64,000 nucleotides of DNA from Eutreptiella sp. 'Long Island Sound 2002'. Its lineage: Eukaryota > Euglenozoa > Euglenophyceae > Eutreptiales > Eutreptiaceae. Below, in pieces: positions 55,871 to 64,000 of this stretch. Positions within the stretch are counted from its first letter, which is position 1. Every line of letters starts with the position of its first letter. The stretch is from assembly GCA_964036045.1 (NCBI GenBank), contig OZ038381.1, positions 63,860,242 through 63,924,241 of the forward strand, written 5' to 3'. Position numbers and translations under genes: made by a program. The notes under the pieces were generated by a model that did not search any database, was not told the DNA's origin, and saw only the letters and a list, made by a program, of their open reading frames with translations.

Positions 55871-56604
55871 CCCGGCCCGTGGTCTGTGGCGCTAGTCAGA
55901 CTGTTCACGCCTGACCTAAAGCATGGGAATGCCGAGCGTAACGCCGTTACTCTCTCGTATGTCCTCGCGCCTCATCTTTTTGGCTGCTTGTGCTGTGTGC
56001 CGCGTACGTGGTCCACTAGTCCACTGCTCTGTACGCCCGACGCTCCCACCTGGTCGTTGACCTGCTAACGTATCCGTGGTGAAGAACTGAACTATGGCGG
56101 CCCACTGGCGGAACTCCGCCGCTGGCAATGCCGCGAGCACGTGCACATGGTCAACTGGAACTGCCGCCCGGTAGTGCGTGCCCTCGCTTTCTTCAGCCAC
56201 GCACGTGTGTGACCAGGGGACCCCACTAACAATGCGCATTGCCGTCCCCCCATGTAGTCTCCATGGCAGACGCACGGTGTAGAGCTCTCCGCCATTTGGC
56301 CCTGTGGCATGGGCATCGGTACCGCGTTGTAACGTCTTCGTGTCTTTCCTAGCGGTCACATGCCTCCGAACGTGGGTGCCACATCCACAAGTGTAGTGGC
56401 ACCGGCAATATTCCCGTCTCCGGGGACGCGCGGAGGATCTGCTCCATCCGGGGACGGAGGGCCTGCGGCGGCCACCATTTGCTCGGTGCGTGAATGCGCA
56501 ACTCTATGTCTGCTCAACCCTGCGCCGTGGCGCGCCCTCCATACGTCACTGACAGCGGCACTGGCACCGCCAAACGCTACGCTTTGGCAGTCATGGCGAC
56601 ACCT

Positions 56605-57030
56605 TCGGTGGCATGCGCGTCCGCCGGAATGTTACCGCTTTTTGGGACATCTCCGTGCTTCGCCACACCTGACACTTCCTTGTGGGATTTCACGCACCGG
56701 TGCGACGCTGCGACCTCGGTGACCGACCCCTCTAATGCCCTCCGCAAGGGATGCCTTTGCCGTTCTGGCGGCTAGTCTGCTAATGCAGCCGCCGCTTGCA
56801 TGTTGTACTTCTGCTCAATCGATGGGGCCCCCAAGTCGCGGAGGCACTCCACCACATACCACCCAAGCACCACACCTAGTAGCTCGGTAGTGGTGTTATC
56901 CACCCATGTCTGCAGAGGCGCCGCGGCTCCCCACCACTTGTCGCCGACGCGGATCACTAGACCAAATCCGGAGCCACTCTCCTAATCCAGATCCTAGCGT
57001 GCCCCTGCGTCCGTGTACATAGCTACCTCT
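56605..57030 (-). pseudogene. LINE RNase H domain
   Basis: Frame gives MYTDAGA, two TAGs (at 56994-56996 and 56982-56984), GSGFGLVIRVGDKWW, QTWVDNTTTELLGVVLGWYV and, near the end, HGDVPKSGNIPADAHA. These match RNase H: the first catalytic Asp in YTD, the Glu in TTTELLG, and the terminal GN-x-x-AD motif. It would remove RNA from the RNA-DNA hybrid. It continues from the RT without another recognisable domain. Two TAGs plus later frame changes make it non-functional. Confidence 0.7.
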
Positions 57031-57569
57031 GCCCCCGGTACTCTGTTGGCATATGTTTCCTATGGGAGGTGAAGCGCCGGTCTTCCCTCTGGCTGGCATA
57101 GCTGTGCCGTGACGTCGCCTATCTCCCAACCAATTTCGCTGGGCGCTCTGCGCGACACGCTTTCTGTCGCTGTGGCCCCCGGTTAATACCACCAAGCCGT
57201 GGACCACACCGATACTCCTTGTCGGGTTGTGTCCATGACCCGTAGCTTTTGCTGCATTGGCACCCTATACATTGCAGTCCGTGGATGCCGTACTTGAAAG
57301 GGAGCCACGGGATCCGCTAGAGTGTGCTGGAGTCCAGCTTGAAGTGCACCTGGATCTTCCTCCTCCACATCCTCCCCATGGGGCCGCAAGACGGTACACA
57401 TCCGCTTCTGTCGGCGGCGCTCCCGGCGTCCACGCTACCACCTGCACCGGCACGTGTCCTGTGAACTCCCGCGCTACGTCGTGGATCGCCGCTAGGTGGA
57501 TGGTGGCTGTCGGCTCCCCTGCCAGTGTTCCCCGGACCATGCGCCTAAGCCCTGTACCAGCCGCCTAGC

Positions 57570-58860
57570 TGCGGACTTGGCTGCCTAGCAACCATATGCC
57601 GCGGTATTTGTCTCGTCTCTGGACCTTGCAGTATTCTGCGTGCCGCATGGCTTTCGTGGCCCCTGCCAAGCTAGTCCACGTGATATACAAGTACTCCTCT
57701 TTAGACAGAACATGGCGTAGCTTGAACTTCGGTGCCTCGGTCTTGCTGGCTAAGGATCGCCACTAGCACCTCTTCTGTCACCGCGGGGACGACCGCATCG
57801 TCCGAGTACCGCTCCGTGTCTAATGCGAATTCCACTCCATTGTTCCACACACTCGGAATGCTGTTGTGCCGTAGCCCGATGGCCTCCATGTACTGCACCT
57901 GTTGGTACAGGAATACCCTAAAGCCCAGGGGCGACCCCTACAAGAACCCCACTCGGAATCGCCAGGCTCTCGTTTTGCGTGTTACCATCACTCAGACCAT
58001 CTCGGCCCACTAGTAGTACCGCTTGTACCCGCACGCTTCGGGCGGGTCTACTCCTACCCCACAGCCCCTGGCAAGAGGTGCACAACACCGGCCGGATGTA
58101 CTGCGCCGTACGCGTTGCTGCAATGTGTTTTGGCTCTGTGGTATGCCCACTGGTCGTCATTCACGAACTATTTCATCTGGGCTATGACCATGATCACGGC
58201 CAGCTTAGCTATTTTCTCTTCCATTGCAATGGGCCTCGTATTTTCCTCTGCCCGTAGTACTGGGCGCTTGCGGACGGGCACATGTAGTGCAAAACTCAGC
58301 AGCGGCTCGATGTACCCCACAACCCTTGTGCAGCTCATCGCCTCCCTCAAGGTCGACAGCGACGTCGCCCAAAGCCGTTGAATTGCTGCCGTCCGCATGC
58401 CTTATTTGCCCGGGGCTCGCAGCTCCTGACACTGGATTGCTCTGACCCACCATTCCATCGGGAAGTCCAGGTCGGTGTGCCCCGGCCCCTGGTCAGGGAT
58501 TGCGCTCGTCAGTCGCCGTTGCTTCTTTCCATTTGTCGAGCGAAGTCTTGAGCCATGGCCGCCCCCGTTCGTGGGGCTCCTGTCGCGTCGTTCACCGTCG
58601 CGATGGGCGTAAAGACGTTGCCGCGTCATCATTGTACCATTCCGCGAGCAGACGGGAGGTCCTGCAACCCGCTGTCCAGGAACACGCGTTGCTGCTCCTG
58701 GAAGCCCACTCGCGCCTGTCATCTCCTGTGGCGCGCTAGTAGAACGCCCCACTCCTGCACCTCGACATGCACCCCTGTGCGGAAGGCTGAAGCCCCTACG
58801 ACCCCACCATGGTCGCTTCCGACGGGGCCGGAAACGGCACCACCGGGTCCGGCTCATACC
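57570..58860 (-). pseudogene. LINE reverse transcriptase domain
   Basis: Upstream linker DFARQMERSN (about 58540) precedes the RT. RT motif 1-2 appears as ENTRPIAMEEKIAKLAVIMV with NDDQWAYHRA (about 58245-58150). The GFL-TAG-GSPLG motif (Gln expected at the TAG) is at about 57950, followed by the catalytic core RYSDDAVV (about 57811-57788), a YADD variant. Stops and frameshifts interrupt throughout, with TGA codons where Arg would fit. The enzyme would have primed reverse transcription at a nicked target. Dead copy. Confidence 0.7.
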
Positions 58861-58979
58861 GGTGCGCTCATCTGTCATGTTCTTCCCACAATTGTTGCCA
58901 CTTCTCCTAGGTGACAGCCTGTTGCGGCGCCTGTGCCGGGCGCGGCTGGGCTCCCATTGGGGCCACTCGGTATGTGCCT

Positions 58980-59612
58980 TCTTTTTGTACCTGCGCCAGC
59001 ACCATGCAGTGGTTTGTCCTCACTGGGATGTGCCCGTGGACCAGCACCTGGGCCACTTGCATGTCGTTCGGGGCCATGATGAAGTCTATCATGAACCTTT
59101 CGTGGGGTTGCGCCCCCGGTCACGTTAATGTCCACCCCGTGGGGTAAGCCGTGTACTGCCACGTTCTGAGCCATTCTTGTTACGCTAGATGCCACAGTGT
59201 GTCTTTGATGAAATCGCCAAGCAGAACCAGAGGTGTGGGGTGCCGCGGCACCACATCCTGGAGCCCGTCCCGGACCTCTCTCTCTGGTCTATCGGGGGTG
59301 GCTTACGGCGCCCGGACTTGCATCAAGTCCTTCCCGCGGTATCTCACCATCACGACGAACAGGATTTCCGTCACGGCCTCGGGCTTAGCCGAGAACCGGC
59401 CTCCTCTGTGAACCACGAGAGCCTTCCATTCCACCCCGTTCGCCCCCGACTCCCACAGGTCGTGGTCCGCCTCTCCACTCTGCCCTAGGTTCCGGACCGG
59501 GTCTCTGTGAGAGCGTGCACGTCTGCCTTGTGTCGGAGGGCGCTTGCGAGCACTTCCGTCTTCCACTGGTAGGCGCGCACATTGAACCTTGCCAACTGCA
59601 GCGCAAAGATGG
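58980..59612 (-). pseudogene. LINE APE-type endonuclease domain
   Basis: Frame pieces give FALQLARFNVRAYQWKTEVL and LRHKADVHALTETRSG (N-terminal Asn and the metal-binding Glu of APE-like nucleases), a central stretch containing EILFVVMVRYRGKD, and the C-terminal RFMIDFIMAPNDM and IPVRTNHCMVLAQVQ. The last corresponds to the IDYI...SDH signature, with TNH here. It would nick target DNA. Frameshifts and stops separate the pieces. Confidence 0.68.
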
Positions 59613-59667
59613 TTGGGTTCTCGTCCGTGGCGCCCCGCCCCCCCCCCCCCCGGTCGCTGTCGCTGCT

Positions 59668-60306
59668 CTAGCCCCCGTCAGAGGAGGCATCGTTTGCGCT
59701 GCCATCTAACTTGCTGTGGTCGCTTGCCGGCAAGCCCTCGTCCGAGCTGTCCCCGTCCGGGGGCACGGGCAGTTTGGCACACCGGGTTGTGTCGCCCCAT
59801 CTGCATCCTTCCCCTGTTGTCATGACGAGTAGAGTCCGCACCCGCGTCTCCACGAGCCCTCTCCATTTTACCGCTGTTGTTGCCGGCACCCTCACTATCC
59901 ATTCGAGGCCGGCAAAGGTCACTGCTGTTGCTCTCGGGAGGTGCACTCCAAGATTGTCGGCATCGAGCACTGCGGACCCGCTAAGCGGGAGCACGCCTCC
60001 CAGGTCCACCAAGTCGTCACCGAGGGGCTTGCTTGTAGCATGGCATAGTTCGCGGACCACCACTGGTGCCACCGCAGGGCTGCCCATGAGTCTCTTCGGG
60101 GCGAACTGCCAAGGCGGCAAGATTCCGTCCGGCGAGATCTGCCACCTGGAGCCATGCTGGAGCTCCCAGGCTGCAAGTCGATCGAGTACACCGGCGCTTG
60201 CTCCACGTCGTACGGTAGCCTGTCGGCCCATCGCTGTGCTCCCATCTTGCCGCGTGCAGGGAGCCCACCCGTCTGCCAGGTCCTCGGCGTCCACCCTGGG
60301 TGCCAT
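59668..60306 (-). CDS. 212-codon ORF just upstream of the LINE endonuclease
   Basis: Intact frame with GVLPLSGSAVLDADNLGVHL, TAVTFAGLEWIVRVPATTAV, KWRGLVETRVRTLLVMTTGE and an acidic Ser/Asp-rich end (DDEG-type; SDHSKLDGSANDASSDGG), stopping just before the endonuclease. No family recognised. It may be the N-terminal part of LINE ORF2 or a separate element protein. The frame is open on the complementary strand as well, so the call is moderate. Confidence 0.45.
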   Translation of the reverse strand: MAPRVDAEDLADGWAPCTRQDGSTAMGRQATVRRGASAGVLDRLAAWELQHGSRWQISPDGILPPWQFAPKRLMGSPAVAPVVVRELCHATSKPLGDDLVDLGGVLPLSGSAVLDADNLGVHLPRATAVTFAGLEWIVRVPATTAVKWRGLVETRVRTLLVMTTGEGCRWGDTTRCAKLPVPPDGDSSDEGLPASDHSKLDGSANDASSDGG

Positions 60307-62370
60307 CCGGGCAAGAAGTCGCCGAGCTACGCCGGCACATCACCTTCCCATCACAGCGTCACATGTTTTTCGGACACAAGAGCGGATACATCTCGGGGCA
60401 GTCCCGTGAAGAACTTCCCCCTTGTTTTGGCCTCTCTCTTCATGGAGTCTACCTTCGCGTCGCAGTGCCGGTCACTTGCCCAGGCCCCACGGTCTCTGAC
60501 TCCGTTCGAGTGATCGCCGGATCGTACGAGCGCCGAATATTTGGACTACACACAGCACGTGGGCCCATGGTAGCTTTGCCGCCGTCGCCTTATGCTGCCT
60601 TGTGGAACGGCTTCCCTGTCGCTAGCTCTCTGTTCTCCACTCGCTGCTCCTTGCCTACGGCTCACTTCTGCCTCTCTGGTGCCCTGGCCGCCCGTTCCAT
60701 TGGGTCCTCCGTTACGTTAGAGAGCTCGTTTCGCACCTGGGCATCGGGGTCCGGGACTCTGTTCTCAAGTACGATCGGTGTACCGATGATGTGTGGTGAT
60801 GATGTGTGGACGATGGTGGATCTCCGCGGCTTCCTCTTAGCTGGCCCCTTTTTGGCCGCCCCCCTGTGCACCGCTCCCCGCTCTCTGCCTGGCTCTCACT
60901 CTCCGGGCGTGTGCAGGGATGGCGTCTCTCCTAGTATGGTGCCCCCCACGCCCCTTGTCTGGCTAGCCTCGCGCCCGTCCCCCCGTCTCGGGGGGGGGCC
61001 CTCACGTGCCCTCCGGCTCCCCCGCAGCTGCCTGGTTCCTCTCGCTTCTTTGTGTCACCGCCGAGCGACCTCCAGCTTGAGTTCATCCCCTTTGCGGCTC
61101 TGGCGGGCTACCTCACTCTGTCGGGCCCACCCTCGTGACTCTAGTTATCCTATGGTGAGGCTTTCGGCCTTCTCTGGTCCCGTCACCCGTGCCCCCATGT
61201 TACTACTTCGCCTTGGTTCGCTCTGCGCGCACCCCGACGTGCTACCGTCGCATTCCTCTGATCCCTTGCCCTGTTCTGCACTCGTCACGCTCCTCCACCA
61301 CCCGTGCCGGTGCCTCTCGCCTCCCGCGCCGGTTTGTCTGCTTGCAGGGGGGCCTGCCCTGGTTCACCTGTCGTGACTCGGTGCCATCTCTGCTACCTTA
61401 GTCCTTGCGCACGCACGGACGCATCTTCGCCCTGGCCTCCTCTTGCGTCACCTCGTGTCACCTGCCACCTTTGTGCTGCATCCTCTGCCGTTGCCGCCTC
61501 CGCGGCTCGTCCCGCAAAGCGTGCCTCTGCACGTGCTCCTGCTCCTGTGCGGTGTGGCGCTCCGTGGGCGCTCTCTTCTTCGCACATTCAGGCCCCTCTC
61601 TCAGCCCTTGTGGCACCCGTGGGGTCTTTCCTAAGAGGCCACTGTTGCTATTGGTTGTCTACTGCCTTGCCGTGTGTCCTCCGCCCTCGACCTGTGCCCC
61701 GCCGTGTTCTGTGGGGCCCTGGTTCATGGTCTCGGCCCGCCTCTTATACCACCACTTCCCCGGCACGCACTACTCCATCGACATCTACATCCGCTGGCTC
61801 CTCGCGTTCACTGTCCAAGTCACTTGGCCCCGGCAAATGGCAGGGCCCACCTCTAATTGGGGCTGCGACCGTGCCCTGCAGGCCCGGCCCCATGTTGCTG
61901 CTATGTGCCTATCCCCTGTCGGCATGCACCATAGCGCTGTGGCTCCATGGCGCTATATGTCTCTCACTTGGAGCTCGCCTCTGGCCCCCCCTGAGAGTGG
62001 GCCGATGGACGCTCTCTCGGGCGGGGCCCTTGGGCCTCTCGCATGCGACACTTGACTTAGGGGATGCAGCGCCTGGACTGGCTACGGGTGCAGCCATACC
62101 GTGGTGAATCCATTTGGTTGCCCCGGGCTTGGAGGGGTCGCCACACTGCGACTCCCCACTTCTTTACTCGTCTCACCCACCACCGGGCACATTAGGTGTG
62201 CCCCTGGGCACTTTCAAACCATGTCTTCATACCTCCGCGGCGCCCTCCTCGACGGGCTTCGGGGCGTTGGCGTCGGCGGCCCTTGCGACTGGTGCCCCTG
62301 TGGCGTCCAGCTCCACGTGGGCGGCGGTGTTCTTGGATGCGGCGGCAGTGGCCTAGGCCACCATGCCTCC
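60307..62370. other. GC-rich interior of the LINE region, coding strand unclear
   Basis: Long plus-strand frames (60300-61376, 61304-62107) are Ser/Leu/Pro/Cys-rich, and minus-strand frames are Arg/Ala/Gly-rich; neither resembles a known protein. Given the LINE orientation, I regard the plus frames as shadows. Confidence 0.35.
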
Positions 62371-62377
62371 CCTCCGG

Positions 62378-63568
62378 TCAGCCGCTGCAAATACCGGGGC
62401 GCCGGCAGAAGCCCTTGCCATTGTGCGACATGTGCGGAGAACGTCGTTTGGGGCTCGTGTGTTCTCCACACGTCACTGTCACCGGTCGCGGACCGGCGGT
62501 CTTGACTGCCGCTCCTGCTTCGGTTGCGCCTTTTGTCTCGACCCCTGGACCTCCTCGGGTCGTGACTCTTCTGGCGGCTGCGTTTCTTGCGGCGGTTCTT
62601 GCTTGGTTCCCTGCGCCTGTCTCTGCTCTTGTGGCAGCTCCGGTCTCCGCTCCGGTCTCGGCTAACACTGCATGCGCGGCCCCGGGATCACGTCCTTTTG
62701 GTGTGTGCCTTCTCCCTGCTGCGTCCTCGGTGTTGTCGATCGTGGTCGCGGTCGTAGTCTCCCGACCCCTGTCTCTCGGGGCTGGGTTCTCTGTCTCCCT
62801 GCCCTTCATCGTTGTCCAGAAGGTTCTGCTAAAACTCCCACGGCTTGCCGTAGTTTCTGACGAAGGCTGCCTTGGTCGCCGCCGCCTCTGTGCACACTTT
62901 GGCGAAGTGTCCTTTTTTGCCAAAGCGGGTACATCACTCCTTCTGGCCGATGGAGTCCACCGGTGGCATGTTGTCCACCTGTGGTCGCCTCCGCATCCGT
63001 AGCAGCCCACGAACCACTTCTTGGTTTCAGCCTTGCCGCTCTTGCTGTCTCTGCCTTCACTGTTTCCCGCTCCAAGCCTCATGCTATCGCCGCCGTCGTC
63101 GTCGCTAGGCTCCTCCTCATCACTGCTGCCCGCGTCTTGCTTCTTCTTCGCATGCGCCTTGATCTCCTCTGCTCTGATGGTCACCCCCTTGCGCATCGCA
63201 TCTGCTGTCTGTCGCGTACACTGCAGGCGGACCTTGCCCTCCGCTGATTCCAGCAGTGGCTCGAAGGTGTTCCCGAACGCCAGCTGCGGGTACCGGTTGA
63301 TGTCCTCAGTCTTCTCCCGCCTGGGGATAGCGATGTCCACGGCGTCTTGGAAGCCCTCGGCAACACCTGCCGCTGCCCCTCGAGGAGTGCCTTGCAGAGC
63401 TGCTCTGATCGCTGGCAGCAAGTCTGCTGGCAACGGCTCCTCGCCATCGAGCACGACGTCAATCCACTCCTCTCCCAGCTCAGCCGCTATGTGTAGCTCT
63501 GCGGGAGCTGCCGCTGTGTCCCGGATCTTCCGGCGCGCCCATTCTCGGGCCTCCGCGCCTGCCTCCAA
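62378..63568 (-). pseudogene. Gag-like protein, C-terminal part with two zinc knuckles
   Basis: 396-codon frame. The first half is helical and acidic (LGEEWIDVVLDGEEPLPADL; GNTFEPLLESAEGKVRLQCT; GVTIRAEEIKAHAKKKQD), then an acidic Ser/Asp linker, then KKWFVGCYGCGGDHRWTTC, a C-x2-C-x3-H-x4-C knuckle. In the next frame lies a second knuckle, CTRFGKKGHFAKVC, where Phe replaces the second Cys, followed by TEAAATKAAFVRNYGKPWEF; this frame has TGA and TAG stops. Beyond the frameshift the nominal ORF is only Arg/Thr/Gly low complexity. The N-terminal part is the overlapping frame at 63487-63984. Confidence 0.7.
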
Positions 63569-63984
63569 GCTGTCCTCGGCGATCTTGCGTCACGTGGCTT
63601 CGGCAGGGCCGCTCCGGGCTGTCGGCCGCCGTCGGGCGCGCGAGCTACGACTCTTCCTCCCGTGGAGGCTAGGGCCGTGGTGAAAAGCCTCCGCCTTGCG
63701 TCCGGGTCTAGGCGTTCCTCCTCCGGCGCCGCTTCTTGCTCGACGAGGCTCTCCCTGCTCCACGCGATTGCTGATTGCCTGAGGGACACCCGGTCTCTAC
63801 CTTGGAGGCGAGCTGTCGCCGCGTGGATGGCCACCATGATCATAGTCTTTTGTCCTTCCACGGTCATGCCCTTGGTGGGCGGATAGTGCCCCGTCCCGGC
63901 AACGAGCAGCTTGTTGTCCTCCCACGTTGATGCCCGTAGCTTCTTCCTGAAGGGGTCGGCTGATGGGGGCAAGGCGTTTGCCAT
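63487..63984 (-). pseudogene. Gag-like protein, N-terminal part
   Basis: Starts at ATG 63982-63984: MANALPPSADPFRKKLRAST, then GTGHYPPTKGMTVEGQKTMI and RDRVSLRQSAIAWSRESLVE up to about 63650. After that a frameshift moves the protein into the 62378-63568 frame (EAREWARRKIRDTAAAPAEL). The balanced N-terminus with a Met near the window edge suggests the true start. Proposed RNA-binding structural protein of the LINE or of a neighbouring element. Confidence 0.6.
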
Positions 63985-64000
63985 GTGGCCCTTGATTTCC

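Larger units (their letters stand above)
56090..63984 (-). mobile_element. Decayed LINE (APE endonuclease, RT, RNase H) with gag-like ORF1
   Basis: Minus-strand order: gag-like ORF (63984-62378), about 2 kb of uncertain DNA, an ORF at 60306-59668, endonuclease (about 59612-58980), RT (about 58860-57570) and RNase H (about 57030-56605). APE-RT-RNase H is the layout of I-like and some algal LINEs. Coding is broken by many stops and frameshifts. Several stops fall where Gln or Arg is expected (TAG at 57938-57940 in the RT motif GFL-x-GSPLG; TAGs at 56982-56984 and 56994-56996 in RNase H). The 5' end continues beyond the window, and I did not define the 3' end precisely. The gag-like ORF could belong to a different element, since 2 kb separate it from the ORF before the endonuclease. 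Confidence 0.72.

Noticed and set aside
60300-62107. Long plus-strand ORFs (358 and 267 codons)
   Set aside because: Ser/Pro/Leu-rich with no motifs, in GC-rich DNA opposite a minus-strand LINE; probably shadows.
1-64000. tRNA or rRNA genes
   Set aside because: I saw no cloverleaf-like or conserved rRNA sequence by eye; absence is not proven without a search.

Overview
The window is nuclear DNA of a eukaryote, most likely a unicellular alga or other protist. The evidence is spliceosomal GT-AG introns, a LINE, a tyrosine-recombinase (YR) retrotransposon, TIR-type DNA transposons and very large satellite arrays. I cannot name the species. No intact host gene is convincing; almost everything is mobile or tandemly repeated DNA and decayed coding sequence.

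Layout. 1-5192: poorly coding DNA with one decayed plus-strand fragment (2090-2460). 5201-24406: a 19.2-kb element with hAT-like ends (perfect 14-bp terminal inverted repeats and a perfect 8-bp target duplication TAGCGGAC). It holds a 40-bp minisatellite, a 52-bp satellite, about 15 kb of a ~41-bp satellite and a leucine-rich-repeat gene fragment. 24415-26656: GC-rich DNA with a decayed minus-strand gene, cut at 26656 by the left end of another element of the same kind. 27205-28289 and 43029-46715: two halves of one 52-bp satellite array, split by a 14.7-kb TIR element (28290-43028).

That 14.7-kb element carries at least two minus-strand, intron-containing genes whose introns all share a TTCATAA/TTATGAA inverted-repeat design. 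The gene nearer its right end was itself hit twice. A second hAT-like, satellite-filled element sits at 31206-35702, and a YR retrotransposon at 37273-42836. Removing either insertion at its mapped ends rejoins an open reading frame, which fixes the boundaries and the order of events.

The YR retrotransposon reads on the minus strand: gag-like ORFs with a zinc knuckle, then the tyrosine recombinase, then reverse transcriptase-RNase H, then an unknown ORF. It lies between 92-bp direct repeats that contain a perfect 20-bp palindrome. Recombinase upstream of reverse transcriptase is the reverse of the usual DIRS order and recalls VIPER-type elements.

46716-54060: about five copies of a 1.24-kb macrosatellite, one with a 1.3-kb insertion. 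54061-55720: two decayed coding fragments. About 56090 to the window end: a decayed minus-strand LINE (gag-like ORF with zinc knuckles, APE-type endonuclease, reverse transcriptase, RNase H). Nearly all in-frame stops in these decayed or semi-intact ORFs are one C-to-T change away from Gln or Arg codons, consistent with cytosine deamination.

The main new points are the satellite-carrying hAT-like elements nested with a multi-gene TIR transposon, the 52-bp satellites built from two dyads whose arms co-vary, and the YR element's gene order.
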